From positions 682,001 to 746,000 of the forward strand of contig NZ_CANMBJ010000002.1 of assembly GCF_947496075.1 (NCBI RefSeq): a stretch of 64,000 bases of DNA. The letters run 5' to 3'. Below are positions 8,347-16,072 of the stretch, piece after piece. Every line of letters starts with the position of its first letter. Position 1 is the first letter of the stretch. Below the pieces are notes generated by a model. It was not told the origin of the DNA, did no database searches, and was given only the letters and a program-made list of their open reading frames with translations. A program made the position numbers and the translations under genes. The stretch comes from an uncultured Tateyamaria sp. GTDB taxonomy: Bacteria; Pseudomonadota; Alphaproteobacteria; Rhodobacterales; Rhodobacteraceae.

Positions 8347-9717
8347 ATGTCCATCCCTCAGTCCGGCGGCGGGCCAATCGAACATCACGATCAGCTGGTC
8401 CAATACATGGTTGATGGATGCAAGCCGAAGGCGGACTGGCGTATTGGGACCGAGCACGAAAAATTCGGCTACTGCCGCGACACACTGAAACCGCTCCCTT
8501 ACGAAGGGGCACGGTCGATCGAGGCGGTTCTGAGCGCACTGCGCGACCGCCACCATTGGGGTGAGTTGCGCGAGAGCGGCAAGTTGATTGGCTTGGAAAA
8601 GGATGGCGCTAACATTTCTCTCGAACCCGGTGGGGCGCTTGAGTTGTCCGGCGCGCCGCTTGAGACGATCCACGAGACCTGTGACGAGGTGAATCAGCAC
8701 CTGCGTGAGGTGATGGACATCGCCAACGAGATTGGCGTGGGGTTCATCGGTCTTGGTGCAGCACCAATCTGGAGCCACGAGGAAATGCCGCTGATGCCCA
8801 AAGGGCGTTACAAGCTAATGGACGCCTACATGGGCAAGGTCGGCACGATGGGTCGGACGATGATGCGTCGGACGTGTACAGTGCAGGTGAACCTTGATTT
8901 CGGGTCCGAGGCGGACATGGTACAAAAGATGCGTGTGGCCGTGGCTTTGCAGCCGGTGGCCGTAGCGCTTTTTGCCAATTCGCCCTTCTTTGAAAACAAG
9001 CTGAACGGCCACAAGTCCTGGCGCAGCCGTGTCTGGCGCGATCTTGACCCGGCACGCACCGGCATGGTGCCCTTCGTGTTCGAAGAAGGCTTCGGGTTTG
9101 AACGCTGGGTCGAATATGCACTCGATGTGCCCATGTACTTCGTATATCGAGACGGCAAATACATCGATGCGCTAGGTCAATCCTTCCGAGACTTTCTGAA
9201 CGGCAAGCTGCCAGCACTGCCGGGCGAGACGCCCTTACTCAGCGATTGGGCAGACCACCTGACGACCGCCTTTCCCGAGGCGCGGGTCAAAAAGTTCATT
9301 GAAATGCGCGGGGCTGATGGGGGACCGTGGCGTCGCTTGTGTGCCTTGCCGGCGTTCTGGGTCGGGCTGACATATGACCAGACTGCTTTGGATGCGGCCT
9401 GGGATCTGGTCAAGGGACTCGACGCTGAAACTCGGAGCGGTTTGCATGTGGCAGCTTCGGTCGATGGGCTGCAGGCTGAGGTGAACGGCGTGAAAATGCA
9501 CGACCTTGCGCGCGAATCGGTTGCAATCTCACATGCGGGTCTGAAGGCGCGGGCGCGTCCTGGGGCCGGAGGATTGGTTCCGGACGAGACTCACTTTCTT
9601 AACGCTCTACAGGAAAGTGTTGAGACCGGCAAGGTTCCGGCAGATGAGTTGCTGGATCGCTACCATGGTGATTGGAACGGTGACATTAGCCGGGTGTTTT
9701 CGGAATACTCTTACTGA
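8347..9717 (+). CDS. gshA: Glutamate--cysteine ligase (proteobacterial/plant type)
   Basis: This enzyme joins glutamate and cysteine with ATP, the first step of glutathione synthesis. The 456-residue protein belongs to the plant/alphaproteobacterial family, shown by IGTEHEKFGY near residue 33, the glycine-rich LEPGGALELSGAP near 96, and MRRTCTVQVNLDF at about 174. A GGAG ribosome site lies 8 bases ahead of the ATG at 8347. A 137 bp gap separates it from the preceding gene, so it may have its own promoter. Confidence 0.95.
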   Translation: MSIPQSGGGPIEHHDQLVQYMVDGCKPKADWRIGTEHEKFGYCRDTLKPLPYEGARSIEAVLSALRDRHHWGELRESGKLIGLEKDGANISLEPGGALELSGAPLETIHETCDEVNQHLREVMDIANEIGVGFIGLGAAPIWSHEEMPLMPKGRYKLMDAYMGKVGTMGRTMMRRTCTVQVNLDFGSEADMVQKMRVAVALQPVAVALFANSPFFENKLNGHKSWRSRVWRDLDPARTGMVPFVFEEGFGFERWVEYALDVPMYFVYRDGKYIDALGQSFRDFLNGKLPALPGETPLLSDWADHLTTAFPEARVKKFIEMRGADGGPWRRLCALPAFWVGLTYDQTALDAAWDLVKGLDAETRSGLHVAASVDGLQAEVNGVKMHDLARESVAISHAGLKARARPGAGGLVPDETHFLNALQESVETGKVPADELLDRYHGDWNGDISRVFSEYSY

Positions 9718-9786
9718 CAACAGTAACTGTCGCAGCAAGCGCATCTCGATACGGAAACATGCATTCCGATTTTGTGCGACGGCAAC

Positions 9787-11184
9787 CTACGCGGCGGGAC
9801 GGCTCAGGATAACGCGATTGCGCCCCTTCGCTTTCGCCCCGTAGAGCGCTTTGTCTGCGCGGTCGAGCAGTGCCTCGGGCTTTTGCGCGACGGTCGAGTG
9901 AGTCCCGTTCACCGGATCAATCACAGTCATCCCAATCGAGATCGTGGCATCGACTGGGGCCGTCCTGTCGGGCACCTCGAAGGGGGTATTTTGGATGATC
10001 TGGCAGAGCCGTTTGGCGGCCCTTCGGGCGTTTCCAAGGCCAACGCCGGGAAGCACGATCAGAAATTCCTCACCTCCGATCCGCGCCACGAGATCAACGG
10101 CGCGCAGGTTCTCTTTCAACCTGCGCGCCGTTTCGACCAGAACGGCATCCCCCGCAGCGTGGCCGAGCGTGTCATTGATCCGCTTGAAGTGATCCATGTC
10201 CGCAATCATCACCGCATAGGGTTTGCCCGTGCGCGTTGCACGCTCTGCAATGCGTGACAGGTGCGGCATTGCATAGCGGCGATTGTGTAAACCGGTGAGC
10301 GGGTCGATCACTGCCGCTTCGATGCCCGAACGCACGGTGTCGCGTAGTGAATCGGTCACCATCTTCCTGCTCAGCAACGCTTCGAGGCGCAGCGCCAATT
10401 CCTCGGACGACCGGGTGCAGCGCATCAAGTCATTGGCGCCCATGTCCAGCATTTGGGCACCAAGCGTCGCATACTCACTGTCCAACACCGCAAGAATTGC
10501 GCAGTGACGTGTGTTGGCTTGACTGCGGATCGTTGCCAGCAACTGCAACATCTGCGGGCCTTCATCCGGTCCGATCACCAGCACAAATGCGTCGGGTGTG
10601 CATCCTGGCTCCGCTTCCGACACCGCTGCGGCGGGTTTGGCAAATACGGTTCGTGCATTGATACGGTCAGATAGTGCCGTGATCCAGGGGGCAGCAGCGG
10701 CTCTGTCCTCGGCAACGATGCGTAAAGTCTGCGCCGGCGAAAACGTCGCTATCTCTTCCCCAAATCCCAGCGCGCGCGACGTGCCCTCGCGCAGGGTCCA
10801 TTCGCTTGCAGTTGCATAGGCGCGAATGATCGACCGGGTTCTGGCCAGAAGCAGTGCGTCATTGATTGGTTTCTGAAGTACATCGTCGATGCCTCCCGCA
10901 AGCAAACGCAAGCGTTCGGATTCGCTGTCCGCGCAACTCAATGCGATGATCGGCATCTTTCCGGCCAATCCCATCTTGCGAATCCGAGAAAGCAGCCGCA
11001 GCGGATCTCCATCAGGAAGAGTTCCCGCGCACAGGATCAGGTCGGGTGTATCCTGCGCCAGAACTTGCATGGCATCTGCAATCGAACCGGCTTGGAGCAT
11101 GTTGTAGTGACTGGCCGCCAGCTTGACACGCAACACAATGCGGTTTGTCGCAATTGGGTCGATAACGAGGACCTTACCGTGCAT
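9787..11184 (-). CDS. PleD-like diguanylate cyclase with degenerate receiver
   Basis: Predicted to make cyclic di-GMP from two GTP. The 465-residue protein has the PleD layout: receiver (1-120), a second receiver-like domain (about 155-272) and a GGDEF domain (about 290-460) with GGEEF at 370-374. An inhibitory I-site RAVD at 361-364 is five residues ahead of it. In the first receiver the usual PD-LILLD is PDLILCAG, so the phospho-acceptor Asp53 is Ala; Lys105 and Ser83 remain. The ATG at 11184 is chosen because GGAAG lies just upstream; an ATG 18 bases earlier has none. It is monocistronic. Confidence 0.92.
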   Translation of the reverse strand: MHGKVLVIDPIATNRIVLRVKLAASHYNMLQAGSIADAMQVLAQDTPDLILCAGTLPDGDPLRLLSRIRKMGLAGKMPIIALSCADSESERLRLLAGGIDDVLQKPINDALLLARTRSIIRAYATASEWTLREGTSRALGFGEEIATFSPAQTLRIVAEDRAAAAPWITALSDRINARTVFAKPAAAVSEAEPGCTPDAFVLVIGPDEGPQMLQLLATIRSQANTRHCAILAVLDSEYATLGAQMLDMGANDLMRCTRSSEELALRLEALLSRKMVTDSLRDTVRSGIEAAVIDPLTGLHNRRYAMPHLSRIAERATRTGKPYAVMIADMDHFKRINDTLGHAAGDAVLVETARRLKENLRAVDLVARIGGEEFLIVLPGVGLGNARRAAKRLCQIIQNTPFEVPDRTAPVDATISIGMTVIDPVNGTHSTVAQKPEALLDRADKALYGAKAKGRNRVILSRPAA

Positions 11185-11278
11185 GAGACGCTTCCAATTC
11201 ATTGCAAAAGCCGTGCATTAGGTTTTTGATCGTTTAGGTTAACAAAGCGTTTCCATCAGACTGCAAAGGCCAAACTTG

Positions 11279-11563
11279 ATGTCCCATTCGCAAGAATCCG
11301 CCGAAGTGGTCGGTTTGCAGGCCATCGCATGGATGGTCGGGAACGAAGAGTTGCTTCCCGTCTTCCTTGGTGCCACCGGTGTCAGCGAAGCCGACATGCG
11401 GGCCGGGGTAGGAGATCCGGCCTTCTTAGGGGGCTTGCTGGATTTCATAATGATGGATGACGCGTGGGTGGCAGAATTTTGCGATGCTCAGGGTTTGACT
11501 TATGATACGCCCATGCGTGCGCGTACGGCTTTGCCAGGCGGTGGAGAATTTCATTGGACGTGA
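11279..11563 (+). CDS. DUF3572 family protein
   Basis: A small acidic protein of 94 residues that matches the DUF3572 family of Alphaproteobacteria by its typical opening (EVVGLQAIAWMVG) and by the motif FLGGLLDFIMMDDAWV. Its function is unknown. I use the ATG at 11279, not the TTG immediately before it. The reading frame overlaps the start of the following HAD hydrolase gene, so the two are translationally coupled. The linkage to a phosphoglycolate-phosphatase-like gene is seen, but its meaning is not known. Confidence 0.82.
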   Translation: MSHSQESAEVVGLQAIAWMVGNEELLPVFLGATGVSEADMRAGVGDPAFLGGLLDFIMMDDAWVAEFCDAQGLTYDTPMRARTALPGGGEFHWT

Positions 11564-12276
11564 CTGTATCCGGCTGTCCTGTTCGCGGGATCATCTTTGA
11601 CAAGGATGGAACGCTTTTTGACTTTTCTACGACGTGGGAGGCTTGGGCCGCAGCGTTCTTGCGTCGCGCGGCATGTGGAGACGAAGAACGTGCGCAAAGG
11701 GCTGGTGCCGCGATTGGCTTTGATCTTGCGCGCGCACGGTTCCTGCCCAAAAGCATTGTGATCGCCGGTACGCCCATCGAAATTGCGTCTGAGTTGAATG
11801 CCTATTTTCCGGATCTGTCGTTTGATGAGTTGGTGGCGCTATTGAATGACGAGGCGGCTCACGCACCCCAGGCCGAGGCTGTTCCTCTCAAGCCACTTTT
11901 GACCACGTTGCGCGCGCGTGGCCTTGCGCTGGGCGTTGCAACAAATGATGCCGAAGCGCCCGCCCGCGCGCATTTGCAGTCCGCGGGTGTAGACGGCTTT
12001 TTCGACTTCATCGCAGGCAGCGACAGCGGTTTTGGTGGCAAGCCTGCGCCAGGACAGTTGCTGGCGTTCTGCGCCGATACCGGGCTTGCAGCCAAAACAG
12101 TCGTTATGGTGGGGGACAGCACCCATGATCTGCATGCCGGCAGAGCGGCCGGGATGAGTACGGTTGGCGTTCTGACAGGCATGGCGCCACTTGATGTTCT
12201 GGTCCCGCATGCAGACATCGTTTTATCCGACATCGGTGCGCTGCCGGACTGGCTTGATCAATTGGCAACGGTCTGA
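11554..12276 (+). CDS. HAD-family phosphatase, phosphoglycolate phosphatase-like
   Basis: A 240-residue haloacid-dehalogenase hydrolase. Motif I is FDKDGTLFD with the nucleophilic Asp, and motif IV is VMVGDSTHDLHAGRAAG with the metal-binding Asp pair. A helical cap follows motif I. It resembles phosphoglycolate phosphatases (Gph), which salvage the product of DNA 3'-end repair, but other phosphomonoesters are possible. The TTG at 11554 has GGAG seven bases upstream; a GTG at 11560 that overlaps the previous stop is the alternative start. Confidence 0.85.
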   Translation: MDVTVSGCPVRGIIFDKDGTLFDFSTTWEAWAAAFLRRAACGDEERAQRAGAAIGFDLARARFLPKSIVIAGTPIEIASELNAYFPDLSFDELVALLNDEAAHAPQAEAVPLKPLLTTLRARGLALGVATNDAEAPARAHLQSAGVDGFFDFIAGSDSGFGGKPAPGQLLAFCADTGLAAKTVVMVGDSTHDLHAGRAAGMSTVGVLTGMAPLDVLVPHADIVLSDIGALPDWLDQLATV

Positions 12277-12394
12277 CGAGTGCAAATTCGCCACTTCGAC
12301 TAAGAAAAACGACACAGCCCGTCGCAAACGGAGATGTACCGAAAGGCTTGCTGCGGTGTCGTGGTCTGCACATGCAGTTCGAAGGGACGATACG

Positions 12395-13957
12395 ATGGCA
12401 GACACGGCGACACGACGCAGGACGCGTGGCGGTGGCAGGGCCGGGGCGGCGGCCCGCAGGGGTGCGGCTGTCATTGAACAGATGCCATGGAATCCGCCCG
12501 TCATTACCGATCCGCCGGTGGAGCCTTTGCGTCCCGAAGGCGTCGAGGCAATCCACGACGGGGCCATGCGGATCCTTGAAGAGATCGGCATTCAGTTTCT
12601 CAACGAGGAGGCACTTGGCATTCTGCGCGACGCTGGGTGCCGTGTTGACGGCGATATTGTCTGCATGGACCGCGATTTCGTGATGGAAATGGTGCGCAAG
12701 GCACCATCCGAATTCACCATTAAACCGCGCAACCCTGACCGGGCGATCACCGTAGGTGGCAAGCATCTGCTTTTTGGCAACGTGTCGTCACCGCCCAACT
12801 ACTGGGACATGGAAATTGGTACGAAGGTGCCGGGCACGCGTGAGAAGTGCGCCAACCTTCTAAAGCTTACCCAGTATTTCAACTGCATCCATTTCGCTGG
12901 CGGGTATCCTGTTGAACCGGTCGATATACACGCCAGCGTACGGCACCTGGACGTGCTTTATGACAAGCTTACACTGACTGACAAAGTCATGCACGCATAC
13001 TCGCTTGGCAAAGAGCGTGTTGAGGACGTGATGGAGATGGTCCGCATTGCCAGCGGGTTGAGCCACGAAGAATTTGACGCAGCTCCGCGAATGTATACCA
13101 ACATCAATTCGACCTCTCCGCTGAAGCATGACCACCCCATGATCGACGGCTGTCTGCGCATGGTGCGCCGTGGTCAAGCGGTTGTGGTGACACCGTTTAC
13201 GCTGGCGGGGGCGATGGCTCCGGTCACTATGGCAGGCGCCGTGGCGCAGTCAATTGCAGAGGCACTGTGTGCGATTGCGCTCTTCCAATATGTTGCTCCG
13301 GGTGCACCCTGTGCAATTGGCACGTTCACATCGAATGTCGATATGAAGTCCGGCGCGCCTGCCTTCGGAACGCCAGAGTATATGCGCGCAACCCAGATGA
13401 CAGGCCAATTGGCGCGGTTCTACGGCTTGCCGCTGCGATCGTCGGGCGTGTGCGCAGCCAACGTGCCGGACGGGCAGGCCATGTGGGAAACCTCGAACAG
13501 TTTGTGGGCGGCGGTTCAGTCAGGAACCAACATGGTTTACCACGCGGCTGGATGGCTTGAGGGTGGGCTGATCGCGAGCCCGGAGAAATTCGTCATGGAC
13601 TGCGAAGTTCTTCAGCAAATTCAACGCTATATGGAGCCGTCGATTGTAGGAACAGGCACGGATGATATAGCGCTGAACGCCATTAAATCGGTAGGAAACG
13701 AGGGGCATTTCTTTGGCATCCAGCATACGCAGGATCGCTATAGCACCGCCTTTTATCAACCTTTCCTGAGCGACTGGAAGAACTATGAAGGGTGGGAGGC
13801 AGCCGGTGCCGTATGGACGCCTGAGCGGGCGCACCGGCTGTTCAAGGAGATTGTCGCAAGTTTCGAGGCGCCAGCGATGGAGGTGTGCATTCGTGAAGAA
13901 CTTGCCGATTTCGTGGCGCGTCGCAAAGCCGAAGGTGGAGCCCCAACAGATTTTTGA
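12395..13957 (+). CDS. MttB-superfamily (trimethylamine methyltransferase-like) protein, non-pyrrolysine
   Basis: A 520-residue member of the MttB superfamily, whose members transfer methyl groups from quaternary or tertiary amines such as glycine betaine to a corrinoid protein. The family fold is recognisable through SSPPNYWDMEIGT, the MYTNINSTSPLKHD segment and GMQ-type loops. No in-frame amber codon interrupts it, so it is not a pyrrolysine enzyme. No corrinoid protein gene is adjacent. The ATG at 12395, with GAAGGGA seven bases upstream, is used instead of longer readings that overlap the HAD gene. The Arg/Gly/Ala-rich N terminus is probably disordered. Confidence 0.88.
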   Translation: MADTATRRRTRGGGRAGAAARRGAAVIEQMPWNPPVITDPPVEPLRPEGVEAIHDGAMRILEEIGIQFLNEEALGILRDAGCRVDGDIVCMDRDFVMEMVRKAPSEFTIKPRNPDRAITVGGKHLLFGNVSSPPNYWDMEIGTKVPGTREKCANLLKLTQYFNCIHFAGGYPVEPVDIHASVRHLDVLYDKLTLTDKVMHAYSLGKERVEDVMEMVRIASGLSHEEFDAAPRMYTNINSTSPLKHDHPMIDGCLRMVRRGQAVVVTPFTLAGAMAPVTMAGAVAQSIAEALCAIALFQYVAPGAPCAIGTFTSNVDMKSGAPAFGTPEYMRATQMTGQLARFYGLPLRSSGVCAANVPDGQAMWETSNSLWAAVQSGTNMVYHAAGWLEGGLIASPEKFVMDCEVLQQIQRYMEPSIVGTGTDDIALNAIKSVGNEGHFFGIQHTQDRYSTAFYQPFLSDWKNYEGWEAAGAVWTPERAHRLFKEIVASFEAPAMEVCIREELADFVARRKAEGGAPTDF

Positions 13958-14055
13958 GCCTTTTGGGTCCAAAAACTAGGTCAAATTGCATCTGTTAGAG
14001 GATTGTTTAGAGCTGATTGCGCATGGTGCTCCCGTGGAAATGGGAACGTCGTGCA

Positions 14056-14643
14056 ATGCATGGACTGATCAATCGGGCAATTCAATGTTTCGTAACAGAC
14101 AGTTATGGAGCGGACAAATGGGTCGAGGCGACCCGGTTTGCGGATCTCGACTTTGTCGAATTCGAGTCGATGTTGATCTACGATGACGACATTACACCGC
14201 GTATTCTGGATGCCATCAGTCAAATTCTGAATCGACCTCGCAGCGACGTGATGGAGGATATGGGTACATATCTGGTGTCCCATCCCAATGTCGAAGCGCT
14301 ACGACGACTGCTCCGTTTTGGCGGCGTGACATTTGTTGAGTTTCTGCATTCGCTCGATGATTTGCCGGATCGTGCCCGTCTTGCTGTCTCTGATCTAGAT
14401 CTGCCGCGGATCGAGTTGCGCGATCACTCTCCGACGCATTTCAGCCTGATCTGCGAAAGCCCCATTCATGGGTACGGACATGTGATGATGGGTATTCTGC
14501 GGACAATGGCGGATGATTATGGTGCTCTTGCACTTCTCGAACACACTGGGCGTGGCAATGGCATCGAGACGATTTCGGTAAGCTTGGTTGAAACCGAGTT
14601 CGCAGAGGGGCGTGTTTTTGATTTGGGGGCGCGGGCATCATGA
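14056..14643 (+). CDS. H-NOX-like (heme-NO-binding fold) protein lacking canonical heme ligands
   Basis: A 195-residue protein with the H-NOX opening MHGLINRAIQCFV and overall family length. H-NOX proteins bind heme and sense NO, often controlling a partner diguanylate cyclase. Aligned by eye with the Thermoanaerobacter H-NOX, the helix FVEFLHSLDDLP puts Pro104 where the proximal heme His should be. The porphyrin-binding YxSxR is replaced by LICES (131-135). Heme binding as in the model proteins is therefore doubtful. The gene overlaps the next one, a diguanylate cyclase, as ATGA, so the two products are made together. The ATG at 14056 gives the conserved N terminus. Confidence 0.85.
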   Translation: MHGLINRAIQCFVTDSYGADKWVEATRFADLDFVEFESMLIYDDDITPRILDAISQILNRPRSDVMEDMGTYLVSHPNVEALRRLLRFGGVTFVEFLHSLDDLPDRARLAVSDLDLPRIELRDHSPTHFSLICESPIHGYGHVMMGILRTMADDYGALALLEHTGRGNGIETISVSLVETEFAEGRVFDLGARAS

Positions 14644-15677
14644 TGGATCAGGCTGCACTGATGCAGGCGATGGATGTGCTTTGCCCGATGCATCTTGTGC
14701 TGGGGCCAACTGGGCATGTGGTGCATGCCGGTCCCACGCTTCAGAAATTACGTCCTGGCAGTCCAATGGTTGGTCGGCGGTTCCTCGAAATTTTCGACCT
14801 GAGGCGGCCGCGCGCAATAACTTCGATCGATGGTCTGCGTGCCACGGCAGGAACAAAGCTTCACTTGCAGTTTCGCGACGCCCCCAAGACCGAGGTCAAA
14901 GGGTTGTTGGTTGCTGGCCCGGAAGAAGGACAAAGCATTGTAAACCTGTCATTTGGCATCTCTGTGGTTGATGCCGTGTCGGATTATGCTCTTAACAGTT
15001 CTGACTTTGCAGCTACCGATCTCACGATTGAGATGCTGTATCTTGTTGAGGCCAAGTCAGCTGCAATGGAGGCGTCACGCAAACTCAATTTGCGTCTGCA
15101 AGGCGCAATGATTGCTGCAGAAGAACAGGCGTTCACTGATACATTGACCGGGCTCAAGAACCGTCGCGCAATGGATCACGTGCTTGCTCGTCATATGGAT
15201 TGGGGTACGCGCTTTGGCTTGATGCAGATAGATCTGGATTGGTTTAAAGCCGTGAACGACACGCTTGGGCACGCAGCCGGTGATCACGTGTTGCAAACGG
15301 TCGCGCGCGTCATGGTCGAAGAAACGCGGGAGAGTGACACCGTCGCGCGTGTTGGCGGTGACGAATTTGTGGTCATTCTCCCCCACGCAAAAGATGGCGA
15401 TGCGATGGAGGGGATTGGCCGTCGAATCATTCAGCGACTGTCACAGCCAATTCCGTTTCAGGGCGAGTTATGTCGCATCTCGGCAAGTATTGGGTCAGCC
15501 ATATTTGATCCGGAATCCGAACAGTCTGCGGCAGAAGTCATGGATGATGCCGATGTCGCGCTCTATGCGTCCAAACATGGTGGCCGCGGACAACAGACTC
15601 ACTACATACCAGTCTTGCGACAGAATGCTCAGAACCTGGTGCCCCCGGTGGGGCGGGACGCCGCAAGCAATGCTTGA
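14640..15677 (+). CDS. Diguanylate cyclase coupled to H-NOX-like protein
   Basis: A 345-residue protein whose N-terminal 120 residues look like the HNOBA-type sensor domain found beside H-NOX proteins (DVLCPMHLVLGPTGHVVHAG). A short helical linker (about 125-165) leads to a complete GGDEF domain. The active-site GGDEF is at 239-243 and an inhibitory RxxD (RESD) at 230-233, so it should both make and be restrained by cyclic di-GMP. Its ATG overlaps the stop of the H-NOX-like gene, the arrangement known for H-NOX/cyclase signalling pairs in other Proteobacteria. Confidence 0.9.
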   Translation: MMDQAALMQAMDVLCPMHLVLGPTGHVVHAGPTLQKLRPGSPMVGRRFLEIFDLRRPRAITSIDGLRATAGTKLHLQFRDAPKTEVKGLLVAGPEEGQSIVNLSFGISVVDAVSDYALNSSDFAATDLTIEMLYLVEAKSAAMEASRKLNLRLQGAMIAAEEQAFTDTLTGLKNRRAMDHVLARHMDWGTRFGLMQIDLDWFKAVNDTLGHAAGDHVLQTVARVMVEETRESDTVARVGGDEFVVILPHAKDGDAMEGIGRRIIQRLSQPIPFQGELCRISASIGSAIFDPESEQSAAEVMDDADVALYASKHGGRGQQTHYIPVLRQNAQNLVPPVGRDAASNA

Positions 15678-15895
15678 TCCAGCTTGTCTGTTGCTTCGGC
15701 CAGTTCCGAGAGATTTATGTGGGCGATGTTTACTACATAAGGAGGTGAGGTAGAACGATGCGTGACGCTTCGCTTGCCGAACCCAGTACAGTGTGCCGAT
15801 GTCATCCCCAAGTGTCCAAGATGACCAACATCCAACGCGGCGCGGTAAGCCTAAGGGATAAACACCCCGCAAAACCAAGACAAAGTATTGAAGAC

Positions 15896-15970
15896 TGGCA
15901 GCCCGTAGGGGAATCGAACCCCTCTTTCCAGGTTGAAAACCTGGCGTCCTAACCGATAGACGAACGGGCC
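15896..15970 (-). tRNA. tRNA-Glu (anticodon UUC)
   Basis: The minus strand folds as a complete cloverleaf. The acceptor stem GGCCCGT pairs with ACGGGCT with one G-U, followed by G73 and an encoded CCA. The anticodon stem CCAGG/CCTGG holds the loop TTTTCAA, giving anticodon TTC, and the T-arm contains GGTTCGATTCC. It lies alone between the second diguanylate cyclase and recJ. The roughly 220 bases between the cyclase and this tRNA contain no gene that I can support. Confidence 0.96.
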
Positions 15971-16072
15971 AGCGCTGGTGTGAGCGCTCAGATAGGCAAT
16001 TCAACGATGTTGCGCAAGCGGAAAAAACGTCCGACTAGCGATATTTCTGACGAATGCTTGTCGCCTTTGATG

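Noticed and set aside
12191-12394. 68-codon N-terminal extension of the MttB-family protein
   Set aside because: It overlaps the HAD gene, has a non-coding character and lacks a ribosome site; the ATG at 12395 has a good one.
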